From an uncultured Oscillospiraceae bacterium (GTDB lineage Bacteria; Bacillota; Clostridia; Oscillospirales; Oscillospiraceae): DNA of 42,420 nt. The notes under the pieces were generated by a model. The model saw nothing but the letters and a program-made list of their open reading frames with translations, did no database searches and was not told the origin of the DNA. Of the stretch, positions 30,678 to 38,760 are shown one piece after another. Numbering within the stretch: position 1 is the stretch's first letter; the number at the start of each line of letters is the position of its first letter. Made by a program: the position numbers and the translations under genes. The DNA is taken from assembly GCA_910585815.1 (NCBI GenBank), contig CAJUFJ010000029.1:1-42420 (forward strand), in the 5' to 3' direction.

Positions 30678-31976
30678 TTATTTCATCATGCTGGGAATAA
30701 AGGTAATCAGCTGCGGGAACACCACCAGAATGGCAACGTCCACCAGCGCCATCAGGACAAACGGCATAATTTCGCGGATAATGCCGTCCACCTTGGCCCG
30801 GGCGGAATTGGCCGCCACATAGAGGCACACGCCCACCGGCGGGGTCAGGTTGCCGATGGCGATATTGCAGATAACCGTTACGCCAAAGGCAATGGGATCA
30901 ATGCCGGCCAGCTCAATAATGGGCTGGAGCACCGGAATGAACATGATCTGCATGGCGGTGCCCTCCAGGAAGAAGCCGCCGATGAAAAACACCACATTGA
31001 CCACAAACATAACCCACAGCTTGTTATGCACCGCTCCGCCGAACATGTTCTCAATCACCTGCTGGAAATTGTTGCTCTGCAAAATCCACGCAAAGAGGCT
31101 GGAGGTGCCAATGATAAACATGACGTTGGAAGCGCCAATCACCGACTCCACAAACAGCTCGGGCAGGTCTTTGATGGAGATGGTGCGGTAGACAAACAGG
31201 CCAAGAATCAGCGTGTAGGCCACCGCTGTGATGGCGGACTCCGTCGCAGTCACAACACCGGTGAGAATACCACCCACGATAATCACCGGGGCCAGTATGG
31301 GCAGAATGGCACGGGGCAAAGTCTTCATAATCAGCCCCATGGAAAAGCGCTTGTCGTTGTCCTTATCGTAGCCGCGCACATGACAGACGATGCCGCAGAT
31401 TGCCATAAAGGTAACGCCGATCATAATTCCGGGGATAATGCCGCCCATAAAGAGCTTTCCCACCGAGATGCCGGTGATACTGGCCAGAACAATCATGGGC
31501 ATACTGGGCGGGATAATAATGCCCAGCGTTCCGGAGCTGGCCATCAGGGCGGCTGAAAATTCCTTCGGATAGCCGCTGCGCTCCATACTGGGAACCATAA
31601 TCGAGCTCAGCGCGGCGGTATCAGCAGGCGCAGAGCCGGAAATGCCGCCCATGAGGATGCCGGTAAGCACGCCCACATAGCACAGTCCGCCCCGGAGCCA
31701 GCCCACCAGGGCATTGGCAAAATCAATCAGCTTCTGGGTAATGCCGCTGCGCTCCATAATAGAGCCCACCAGCATGAAGAAGGGGATTCCCATTAGGGTC
31801 ACACTGTTTACGCCGTTAAAAATACGCTGGGGCGCTACCATCAGCGGGACCTGCCCCTGTAGCACCAGCTCCGCCACAGAGGACAGGCCCAACGCTACCG
31901 CGATGGGAATGCCAGTGAAGATAACCAGCAGCAGGAATAAAACGATCATCAGGATAAGCAGAAACGCTACTGTCAT
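30678..31976 (-). CDS. dctM: TRAP transporter large permease (DctM)
   Basis: A 432-residue membrane protein with about 12 helices and DctM-type motifs: GIPFFMLVGSIMERSGIT, GGISGSAPADTAALSSIMVPSM, GIIIPPSMPMIVLA and, near the C-terminus, IGNLTPPVGVCLYV. It forms the transport channel for a carboxylate or sulfonate-like acid, driven by a sodium or proton gradient. The start is ATG 31976 with GGGGAGG upstream; it overlaps the dctQ stop by four bases (ATGA). Upstream in-frame codons inside dctQ are not used by the family. Confidence 0.95.
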   Translation of the reverse strand: MTVAFLLILMIVLFLLLVIFTGIPIAVALGLSSVAELVLQGQVPLMVAPQRIFNGVNSVTLMGIPFFMLVGSIMERSGITQKLIDFANALVGWLRGGLCYVGVLTGILMGGISGSAPADTAALSSIMVPSMERSGYPKEFSAALMASSGTLGIIIPPSMPMIVLASITGISVGKLFMGGIIPGIMIGVTFMAICGIVCHVRGYDKDNDKRFSMGLIMKTLPRAILPILAPVIIVGGILTGVVTATESAITAVAYTLILGLFVYRTISIKDLPELFVESVIGASNVMFIIGTSSLFAWILQSNNFQQVIENMFGGAVHNKLWVMFVVNVVFFIGGFFLEGTAMQIMFIPVLQPIIELAGIDPIAFGVTVICNIAIGNLTPPVGVCLYVAANSARAKVDGIIREIMPFVLMALVDVAILVVFPQLITFIPSMMK

Positions 31977-32482
31977 GTTTCCTCCCCACCTTTCTCTGTC
32001 GCCTGGCAAAAGTCGTCCACAATCCGGACAACACAGTAGAACAGGCTGAAAATGCCGCACAGGGGAATGCAGAGGTAGACCATACCGTAGGGTATGTGCA
32101 GGATGGGAGAGAACATCCGCATTGTGCTGGCTGAGTATTTAAAGCCATAGACGGTCAGAACCAGAAACAGGACCATGGTAAGAATGTCACTCATCAGAAC
32201 AAACGCCCGTCTTACCTTTTTCGGATATTTCTCCACCACAAATTCCACGCCCAGGTGTTTTTTATGGTAAACGCCGATGGAGATTCCCATAAACATCATC
32301 CAGGTGAAGACAAACTTGCTGAACTCCTCAACCTCGGTGATGCTGCCGGTTAAAAAGTTCCGGGAGAACACGTTGGCCAGGAGCATGATGAGCAGGGCCG
32401 CAAAGGTCACTGTGGCAAAGACGAAAAAGGCCCTATAAATCCCATAGGATATTTTTTGCAGAATCCGGTTGAGGGAATGCAT
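31973..32482 (-). CDS. dctQ: TRAP transporter small permease (DctQ)
   Basis: A 169-residue four-helix protein with helices at about 18-40, 55-72, 92-112 and 130-152. It has the DctQ pattern ANVFSRNFL...EEFSKFVFTWMMFMGISIGVYHKKHLGVE. It partners DctM and the lipoprotein DctP. The start ATG 32482 has AAAGGAG 7 bases upstream. Coupled by overlap to dctM. A long hairpin separates it from dctP. Confidence 0.93.
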   Translation of the reverse strand: MHSLNRILQKISYGIYRAFFVFATVTFAALLIMLLANVFSRNFLTGSITEVEEFSKFVFTWMMFMGISIGVYHKKHLGVEFVVEKYPKKVRRAFVLMSDILTMVLFLVLTVYGFKYSASTMRMFSPILHIPYGMVYLCIPLCGIFSLFYCVVRIVDDFCQATEKGGEET

Positions 32483-32529
32483 AGAAGTACTCCTTTCTGT
32501 TTTTTGTCTGCTGTCCAGTCAGTAGTTTG

Positions 32530-32571
32530 GGGCCGCAGGGCTTTGCATTTTAGATGAAAGCCCTGCGGCCC
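32530..32571 (-). terminator. Hairpin between dctP and dctQ
   Basis: A perfect 15-bp stem (32530-32544 with 32557-32571) around a 12-base loop, just after the dctP stop. There is no T-run on the minus strand, so it is more likely an RNA-stabilising or attenuating hairpin than a full terminator. It is the third case in the window of a hairpin straight after a binding-protein gene. Confidence 0.65.
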
Positions 32572-32590
32572 GTGTTGAAAGGAGAATGCG

Positions 32591-33649
32591 TTAATAGGAG
32601 TAATTCTTGATCTGGTTAATCAAATCAGCCCCATAGGTATCGGAAAACTGGTCGTATACGCTGGCGGTCGCCGCGCGCCACGCCTCCTTATCGGGGTTCT
32701 CATTGATAATCATGCCCTTTTCCTTCAGCTCGGCAACCTGAGAGGCCTCGCTGTCCCGGATGGCAGTCTTTTCCACGACGCCGGCATCCTTGGCCGCCTG
32801 CATTACAATTTTCTGGTCCTCCTCGGTCAGCTTCTCCCACACATTTCCGTTCATCATCAGGCCCATAACCGCATAGATGTGACCATCCAGGACCATGTAC
32901 TTCTGAACTTCCTCAAAGTTGTTATCCACAAAGGAGAACACAGGACCCTCCTGTCCGTCCACAGTACCGTTGGAACAGGCCAGGTAGACTTCCTTAAAGC
33001 CAAGAGTAGAGGTGGAAGCGCCCAGCGCGGCGGCAGTAGCGGCCTGAATGGGATTGTCCGGAATCCGGATCAGCTGGCCCTTCATATCCTCAGGGCTGTT
33101 GATCTCACACTTGTTGGTGGAGTAGTGACGGAAGCCGGAGTCCCAGTAGTCCAGCATCATCACGTGGTTGCTGTTCCAAATGTTATCCCGGAACAGCTGC
33201 CCCGGCTCGCCGGCAAAAACAGCGTCTACGTGGTCGTTGTCAATAAACAGATAGGGCAGGCTGAACACGGTAAAGTTGGAGTCCAGCTTGGCAACCGAGC
33301 TGGAGCCCACCAGACAGACATCTACAGTGCCCATGGTAACGCCCTCGGCCATCTCGCCCTCAGAGCCAAGAGCCTCGCCGCCGAAGATCTCCACCTGGAC
33401 GGCGCCCTGTGTATTCTCCTCCACCAGACGCTCAAACTCCTCCAGCCCGGAGTAGAAGGCGGTACCGACGTTGTAGCTGGTGCCGGCCTTAAAGGTCAGG
33501 TAGGTCTCCCGGGCCCCGGTTGCGGGGTCGGAGGTCCCGGACTTGCTGCCGCTGGTGGTTCCGGGGTTAGACGTGGTACCTCCCCCGCCGCAGGAGGCCA
33601 GAGCCAACAGCATAGCCGCTGCCAGGGTTGCGCTAATCATCTTTTTCAT
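32591..33649 (-). CDS. dctP: TRAP transporter substrate-binding lipoprotein (DctP)
   Basis: A 352-residue DctP-family binding protein, lipid-anchored: signal MKKMISATLAAAMLLALAS, lipobox LASC (Cys20), Gly/Ser/Thr linker to about 45. The conserved carboxylate-binding Arg is Arg195 in GQLIRIPDNPI, followed by the family segment YLACSNGTVDGQEGPV. The Arg implies an acidic ligand (carboxylate, sugar acid or sulfonate). The gene follows the split transketolase by about 30 bases. The ligand is unknown; being in an operon with transketolase subunits is unusual for TRAP binding proteins of C4-dicarboxylates. Confidence 0.94.
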   Translation of the reverse strand: MKKMISATLAAAMLLALASCGGGGTTSNPGTTSGSKSGTSDPATGARETYLTFKAGTSYNVGTAFYSGLEEFERLVEENTQGAVQVEIFGGEALGSEGEMAEGVTMGTVDVCLVGSSSVAKLDSNFTVFSLPYLFIDNDHVDAVFAGEPGQLFRDNIWNSNHVMMLDYWDSGFRHYSTNKCEINSPEDMKGQLIRIPDNPIQAATAAALGASTSTLGFKEVYLACSNGTVDGQEGPVFSFVDNNFEEVQKYMVLDGHIYAVMGLMMNGNVWEKLTEEDQKIVMQAAKDAGVVEKTAIRDSEASQVAELKEKGMIINENPDKEAWRAATASVYDQFSDTYGADLINQIKNYSY

Positions 33650-33679
33650 AATTATTCTCCTTTCTTCTGGTCAAACAGG

Positions 33680-34609
33680 TCAAAGCAGTTCACAGGCAGC
33701 TGCTACGATGTCCGGCGTGTCGATATGCAGGCACTTGCGCAGATAGGCCCGGTCGCCCACCTCGCCAAAGCGGTCCTGAATACCAATCCGGCGCATAGGC
33801 ACGGGACAGGTCTCCACCACGGCCTCGGCCACCGCGCTACCCAGGCCGCCGATGACATTGTGGTTTTCCACCGTTACAATGCGGCCTGTCTCCCGGGCGG
33901 CCTTTTCCACTGCCTCCCGGTCCACTGGCTTGATGGTGTGCATATTCAGCACCCGGGCCTCGACCCCCTTTCCCTTCAGGATATCCGCCGCCGCCAGACA
34001 CTGGGTGAGCAGGACACCGGAGGAAATCAGGGTGACGTCGTTCCCCTCCCGCAGCACATCCGCCTTGCCCAGCTGATACCGGTAGTCAGGTCCGTAAAAA
34101 TCCGGGGTCGGCACCCGGTCGTACCGGAGATAGACGGGCCCGTCCAGTTCCAGCAGGGCCGGAATCATCTGCCGCAGCTGCACACCGTCATAGGGCTCCA
34201 CAATGGTCATGCCGGCCACGCCCCGCATAGCCGCGACATCCTCATACCCCTGATGGGTTCCACCGTTAATTTCGGTGACAAATCCGGGGGACATGCCCAC
34301 CAGGATTGCGCTCAACCCGCTGTAAGCCAGTGATATAGTGGCCTGATCCAGAACCCGGCGGCTCATAAAGGGTCCAAAGGCATGGCAGACAGGTCGCTTT
34401 CCACTCACCGCCAGACCGGCAGCCACCCCTACCATGTTGGCTTCCGCGATGCCTACATTAAAGGAGCGTTCCGGGTAGGCCTGCTCGAAGGGCAGGGTGC
34501 CTGAAATATTCCGGGAATCGGAGTTGATGATACAGATGCGGCTATCCGTTTTGGCAAGCTCCACCAGTGTATCACAGAACACCTTTCTCATTTCCTGCTT
34601 GTTTTCCAT
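33680..34609 (-). CDS. Transketolase, C-terminal subunit (pair 1)
   Basis: A 309-residue protein holding the pyrimidine-binding and C-terminal domains of transketolase as a separate chain. The ThDP-activating Glu lies in FNVGIAEANMVGVAAGLA (about 55-65), and the C-terminal domain ends with GGLGSAVAEAV and GIQDRFGEVG. It works with the N-subunit encoded immediately upstream, transferring a two-carbon ketol unit (or, in relatives, splitting modified ketoses). The start is ATG 34609, 7 bases after GGGAGG; ATG 34612 is also possible. Embedded between the N-subunit gene and dctP, so not the housekeeping enzyme. Confidence 0.93.
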   Translation of the reverse strand: MENKQEMRKVFCDTLVELAKTDSRICIINSDSRNISGTLPFEQAYPERSFNVGIAEANMVGVAAGLAVSGKRPVCHAFGPFMSRRVLDQATISLAYSGLSAILVGMSPGFVTEINGGTHQGYEDVAAMRGVAGMTIVEPYDGVQLRQMIPALLELDGPVYLRYDRVPTPDFYGPDYRYQLGKADVLREGNDVTLISSGVLLTQCLAAADILKGKGVEARVLNMHTIKPVDREAVEKAARETGRIVTVENHNVIGGLGSAVAEAVVETCPVPMRRIGIQDRFGEVGDRAYLRKCLHIDTPDIVAAACELL

Positions 34610-34630
34610 CATTTCACCTCCCAACTGCGT

Positions 34631-35446
34631 TTACTGCAAATCACGCAGCGCGTCTTCCAGGTCCTCCGCTGTAACGGACAGACTGTGGGACTTGGTCGTC
34701 CCCTCCACCTTCTTCCAGCCTTTGCCCTTAACCGTGCGGCACACAATCATGTTGGGCTTGTCGGTACAGGTCTTGGCCTTCTCCACTGCGTCGAAAATGG
34801 CCTGCATGTCATGTCCGTCGATCTCCTGAACATTCCAGCCAAAGGCGCTCCATTTTGCGACCGGGTCCCGCATGGAGTTCACCTCGTCCACCGGGGCGTC
34901 GATCTGCTGTCCGTTGAGATCCAGGAAGCAGGTCAGCGAACCCAGCTTCTGCTGGGCGGCGAACATGCCGGCCTCCCAGATTTGTCCCTCCTGGCTCTCG
35001 CCGTCGCCGATGATGCAGTAGACCCGGGCGCCGTTCCGGTCGATCCGGTCGGCCAGCGCCATGCCCACTGCCGCAGACAGCCCCTGTCCCAGCGAGCCGG
35101 CGGTCATGTCCACCCCCGGCGTCAGCAGCCGGTCACAGTGGCTGGGAAGGATGGTGCCCGGCTTGTTCAGAGTATCAATCTCCTTCTTGTCGAAGTAGCC
35201 CTTCATGGCCAGGATGGCGTAGAGCCCCGGGCCGCCGTGCCCCTTGGAGAGGACAAATCGGTCCCGGCCCTCCCGCTGAGGATTTTTGGGGTCCACATTC
35301 ATCTCCTCATAGTAGAGGACGGTAAGTATGTCCACAATGTCCAGCGCACCGCCCACATGGCCCTTGCCAATGCCGGCGATCATCCGCATGGTGATACGCC
35401 GCGCCTCCTTTGCTAGGTCGGTCAACTCTTGTATACTGTGCCGCAT
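34631..35446 (-). CDS. Transketolase, N-terminal subunit (pair 1)
   Basis: A 271-residue ThDP-binding subunit. It has GIGKGHVGGALDIVDIL (25-41), SKGHGGPGLYAILA (67-80), GVDMTAGSLGQGL (111-123) and the ThDP-Mg motif GDGESQEGQIWEA (147-159). With the gene at 33680 it makes one full transketolase split in two chains. ATG 35446 has AAAGGAG 7 bases upstream. A homologous but clearly different pair lies at 38761-40547. The split architecture is also known for specialised transketolases of apulose 4-phosphate and sulfosugar breakdown. Confidence 0.93.
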   Translation of the reverse strand: MRHSIQELTDLAKEARRITMRMIAGIGKGHVGGALDIVDILTVLYYEEMNVDPKNPQREGRDRFVLSKGHGGPGLYAILAMKGYFDKKEIDTLNKPGTILPSHCDRLLTPGVDMTAGSLGQGLSAAVGMALADRIDRNGARVYCIIGDGESQEGQIWEAGMFAAQQKLGSLTCFLDLNGQQIDAPVDEVNSMRDPVAKWSAFGWNVQEIDGHDMQAIFDAVEKAKTCTDKPNMIVCRTVKGKGWKKVEGTTKSHSLSVTAEDLEDALRDLQ

Positions 35447-35479
35447 CACGAAACTCCTTTCCTTGTCAAATCCCGGGGG

Positions 35480-36916
35480 TTACTCCGTGTCCATGCCGTC
35501 CTTGTAGAATGTGCCGAACAGCTCCTGAAGGGAGGGCATATCCTCGGGGATGGGCCGGGCCACCCAGGTGGTATTCATGTAGTGCTTCAGGGCGATGTTC
35601 TCCGACACGATGTTGCCGCCCCAGGTGCCGCAGCCCATGGAGGACGTGGGAGGCATCCCATTGGTGGCAGAGCCGGCATTGCCCTTGTTGTTGGGCTGGC
35701 GCACCATAATGCGGGAGACGGGCGCCGCCTTGCCCAGGCGGTCGATATGGTCGTCGTTCCAGGAGTAAATGCCGCAGGAATGGCCCTTGCCGCCCACCTC
35801 GAAGATGGCGCGCATCATATCCAGAGCGTTCTCAAACTCCCCCTCATACTTGAACAGGGCCAGCAGGGTGGTCAGCTTCTCCGAGGAGAAGAAGTGCTCC
35901 TTCCCGATCTGTCCCAGTCCGCCGCCAGTGACCATGATAAACCTGCGGTCGGCGGGAATCTGGAAACCGGCGGCCTCAGCCAGCTTCTGGGGGCTGATGG
36001 CAACCGTGCCAGGCAGGCGGTGGCCCATCTCGTCCCACATAACGCTCTTGAGCAGCTCGGCCTCCTCCTCACTGGCCAGATAACCGCCCTCGGCCTTCAG
36101 GGCCTCCACCATCTGGTCGTAGACGGAGGCGTGAATGACCAGATTTCCGTCGCAGGAGCAGCCGGAGCCGAAGTCGGAGGTCTTGGAGATGCGGGTGTTC
36201 TGGGCGGCCTCACGCTGGCGCTCCGGGGTATCGGCGGTGTCGTCGATAATGACGGTGGCGTTGCCGGCGCCGGAGCCGTAGGCGGGGGTGCCGGAGGAGT
36301 AGGCGGATTTGACCATGGGCCGGCCGCCGGTGGCGATTACCAGGTCGCAGCGCTTCATCAGCTCCTGAGTCAGGGCGATGGAGGGGTCCTGGATGCCCTG
36401 GATGATATCGGCCGGGGCGCCCTCCCGCACCAGAGTCTCACGGATGATGTCGATGCACTGGTTGGTCACATTCTTGGCTCTGGGATGGGGGCTGCAAATA
36501 ATCACGTCCCGGGCCTTGATGGCATAAATAATTTGGCCTGCGGGGGTCAGGCAGGGGTTGGTGGTGGGGACCAGGGAGGCAATCACTCCCACCGGCTTGG
36601 CATATTTGACAAGTCCCTTCTCCGGGATCTCCTCAATAGCGCCCACGCTCTTGGTCCGCAGGCAGTCGCGGAGGATCAGCTTCAGCTTGTTGCGCTTATT
36701 CCGCTTGGTCGCCTTGTCGCCCAGACCGGTTTCGTCCACCGCCTCGTCACTGAGCCGGGCCCATACCTTCAAATCGTAGAGGGCCGCCGCCACTGCCTGG
36801 CACAGGTGATCTACTCTGGCCTGGTCGTAGGTCTCAATCACAGCCGCCGCCTTGCGGGCCCGGGCTACCATTTCCTCCAGCATGGTGATTTGCTCTGCGG
36901 TAACTTCTCTAGCCAT
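35480..36916 (-). CDS. CoA-acylating aldehyde dehydrogenase (sulfoacetaldehyde dehydrogenase-like)
   Basis: A 478-residue ALDH-superfamily enzyme of the acylating branch. The aldehyde-binding and nucleotide parts are recognisable (VIASLVPTTNPCLTPAG at 111-127; LVIATGGRPMVKSAYSSG). The catalytic Cys253 lies in SDFGSGCSCDGN, a variant of the SC-S-N context of acylating enzymes. The C-terminal SMGCGTWGGNIVSENIALKHYMNTT and VARPIP segments recall SauS-type sulfoacetaldehyde dehydrogenases more than EutE/AdhE; this is recollection, not a search. The expected reaction is aldehyde + CoA + NAD(P) to acyl-CoA. No microcompartment targeting peptide or shell genes are seen. It is the first gene of the operon, divergent from a LysR regulator; ATG 36916 lies 10 bases after GAGGAG. 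Confidence 0.88.
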   Translation of the reverse strand: MAREVTAEQITMLEEMVARARKAAAVIETYDQARVDHLCQAVAAALYDLKVWARLSDEAVDETGLGDKATKRNKRNKLKLILRDCLRTKSVGAIEEIPEKGLVKYAKPVGVIASLVPTTNPCLTPAGQIIYAIKARDVIICSPHPRAKNVTNQCIDIIRETLVREGAPADIIQGIQDPSIALTQELMKRCDLVIATGGRPMVKSAYSSGTPAYGSGAGNATVIIDDTADTPERQREAAQNTRISKTSDFGSGCSCDGNLVIHASVYDQMVEALKAEGGYLASEEEAELLKSVMWDEMGHRLPGTVAISPQKLAEAAGFQIPADRRFIMVTGGGLGQIGKEHFFSSEKLTTLLALFKYEGEFENALDMMRAIFEVGGKGHSCGIYSWNDDHIDRLGKAAPVSRIMVRQPNNKGNAGSATNGMPPTSSMGCGTWGGNIVSENIALKHYMNTTWVARPIPEDMPSLQELFGTFYKDGMDTE

Positions 36917-37150
36917 AACAGATACACTCCTCAATTGCATATTTTTTGCCCAAAGGACAAATTAAATTACAATCTTACTTTATCACTTCCCACAAAATAC
37001 GTCTAATACTTGTTATGGATTAAATCTATAGGGAAAACTCTATCAGTTCTCGTTCTTTTCTGCGTTTCGCCGGCCTTACATCCGGAAATCTGCCTTGACA
37101 TTCCCATTTTCATCGAATATGCTAAGAGAACAGTAGAAAGGAGAACTGTC
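36917..37150. promoter_or_regulatory. Divergent LysR/aldehyde-dehydrogenase control region
   Basis: This AT-rich intergenic region of 234 bases holds both promoters. A dyad ATAG-N8-CTAT (37028-37031 and 37040-37043) is a possible LysR box. Minus-strand hexamers near TTAGAC and TAAAGT with an 18-base spacer are weak, as expected for a promoter needing an activator. Nothing else stands out. Confidence 0.35.
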
Positions 37151-38050
37151 ATGACCCTTCTTCAACTGCGCTACTTTCTTGTCCTGGCTCAGACGCTCCA
37201 CTATACCCGCACCTCGGAGCAGTTGCACATCTCCCAGCCCAGCTTGAGCTACGCCATCAGCGAGCTGGAAAAGGAGCTGAATGTCAAGCTGTTCCACAAG
37301 GAAAACCGCAAGGTTGCGCTGACCATCTACGGCCAGCAGTTTCTGCCCTATGTCTCCAAGGCGCTGGCCCTCCTTCAGGACGGCACCGATTCCCTCCAGG
37401 AGATGCTGGGAAAGGTCCCTCAGATTGTACGTCTGGGCTATTTTCACAGCGTCTCCGCCTCCTTCATCCCCGCCCTTGTGGAGAGCTTTTATCAGCAGGA
37501 GGAGGCGCGGAATATCCGCTTTCAGTTTGTGGAGAGCAGCTCCTACGATATCCTCAGCCAGATTCAGGCGGGAAAGCTGGACCTGGGCTTCAGCCTCCAT
37601 CAGGCGGATTGGGCCGAGTCTGTGGGGATTATCCGGCAGCCGCTCTATTTGACAGTTCCCGCCAATCACCCCCTGTCCAGCCGCAGCTGCGTCTCCTTCG
37701 CGGATTTTTCCCACGAGCCGCAGATTATGCTGGAGCAGGGAAGCAACCTCCGGTCCAACCTGGACCAGATTTTTGCCATGCGCGGTGTCATCCCCAACAT
37801 TGTGTTTGAGGTGCGGGAGTGCAACGCCGCCCTTCAATACGTGGGCTTGGGGTTTGGCGTGTCCGTTCTGCCCCAGGTTCCGGCCATGGACTCAGACAAG
37901 GTCTTTGTTCTGCCCATTTCTGACCAGGACAAGGAGTTTGTGCGCACGGTCTATTTTACCTTCCGCAGGGGGCGTCCCTTATCTCCGGCCGCGCAGAGGG
38001 TGAGGGAACACATTATCAGGAACTATTCTCTGAAAGACCCCTCGCCCTGA
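37151..38050 (+). CDS. LysR-family transcriptional regulator (operon 1)
   Basis: A 299-residue LysR protein. The N-terminal winged HTH reads MTLLQLRYFLVLAQTLHYT and ISQPSLSYAISELEKELNVKLF (about 1-60), then a linker helix and a two-lobe effector domain from about 90. The start is ATG 37151 with GGAG 7 bases upstream; the frame is open further left to 37010 but without family similarity or ribosome site. It is divergent from the aldehyde dehydrogenase-transketolase-TRAP operon and most likely its effector-dependent activator. It converges with the racemase-family gene, 15 bases away. Confidence 0.92.
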   Translation: MTLLQLRYFLVLAQTLHYTRTSEQLHISQPSLSYAISELEKELNVKLFHKENRKVALTIYGQQFLPYVSKALALLQDGTDSLQEMLGKVPQIVRLGYFHSVSASFIPALVESFYQQEEARNIRFQFVESSSYDILSQIQAGKLDLGFSLHQADWAESVGIIRQPLYLTVPANHPLSSRSCVSFADFSHEPQIMLEQGSNLRSNLDQIFAMRGVIPNIVFEVRECNAALQYVGLGFGVSVLPQVPAMDSDKVFVLPISDQDKEFVRTVYFTFRRGRPLSPAAQRVREHIIRNYSLKDPSP

Positions 38051-38064
38051 CGGCGTGGGTCCCC

Positions 38065-38739
38065 TTACCCCTTCCGGGCCGCGATCTCGTTGAGCCGGTC
38101 CGCAACGGCGCTGTAGCCGGAGAAAAAGCTGCACAGCAGCGGCGTTTTCACATCCTTCAGGTCGGGGAGCAGCGCCCGCATGGACACTTGAGCCATAACA
38201 ATGGCGTCATACCCCTGTTGGTCCAGCTCCCGGATGCTCTCCATCAGGATGCGGTTATGTTCCTCGGGGCGGCCGGCCTGGAGGGCGTCCCAGGCGGGAT
38301 TCTGCAAAAACTGGGTGCACTCCATCTTCTTGCCCTGTTCCGCGCCCACCTTCTCAATGAGCCGCTGGCTGGGGCCCAGGGTGGTCTCCACAGTGGCAAT
38401 CAGGGCGATTTTTGTCCCCAGGGAAACCGCCTCTCTGGCCATAGGCAGGTCCACCTTCATAACGGGGATGCTGACCTCTTTTTCATAGATGTCCGCCACC
38501 TCGCCCACGGTGGAGCAGGAGTTGACAATCAGGTCGGCGCCGGAAATTTCCGCCGCTTTGGCGTACAGGGTCATCCGGTCGATAACCGCCTGGGTGGGGC
38601 CGCCGTTGGCCCGGACGTCGCTGAGCAGGGTGCTGTCAGTGATGAACTCGACGCGGACGCTGGGTACCTTCTCCTTCAAAAAGGCGACCGTGTCCTCCCG
38701 CTTGGCAAAGCTGGTCTGGAGAATACACACATGGGGCAT
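38065..38739 (-). CDS. Asp/Glu racemase-superfamily protein, single-cysteine variant
   Basis: A 224-residue protein with the two-domain fold pattern of Asp/Glu racemases, hydantoin racemases and maleate isomerases. The first catalytic Cys is present (Cys75 in LIVNSCSTVGE). The second position, usually Cys, reads MAQVSMRALLP (182-192) with no Cys, so a two-base racemisation is unlikely; a decarboxylase, isomerase or lyase role is possible. It is the last gene of the second transketolase operon, 22 bases after the C-subunit gene. AAGGA lies 9 bases before ATG 38739. Substrate unknown. Confidence 0.82.
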   Translation of the reverse strand: MPHVCILQTSFAKREDTVAFLKEKVPSVRVEFITDSTLLSDVRANGGPTQAVIDRMTLYAKAAEISGADLIVNSCSTVGEVADIYEKEVSIPVMKVDLPMAREAVSLGTKIALIATVETTLGPSQRLIEKVGAEQGKKMECTQFLQNPAWDALQAGRPEEHNRILMESIRELDQQGYDAIVMAQVSMRALLPDLKDVKTPLLCSFFSGYSAVADRLNEIAARKG

Positions 38740-38760
38740 ACAAGCACATCCTTTCAGAAA

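Noticed and set aside
35480..36916. Aldehyde dehydrogenase as part of a bacterial microcompartment
   Set aside because: No shell-protein genes and no N-terminal or C-terminal encapsulation helix are seen in the window.
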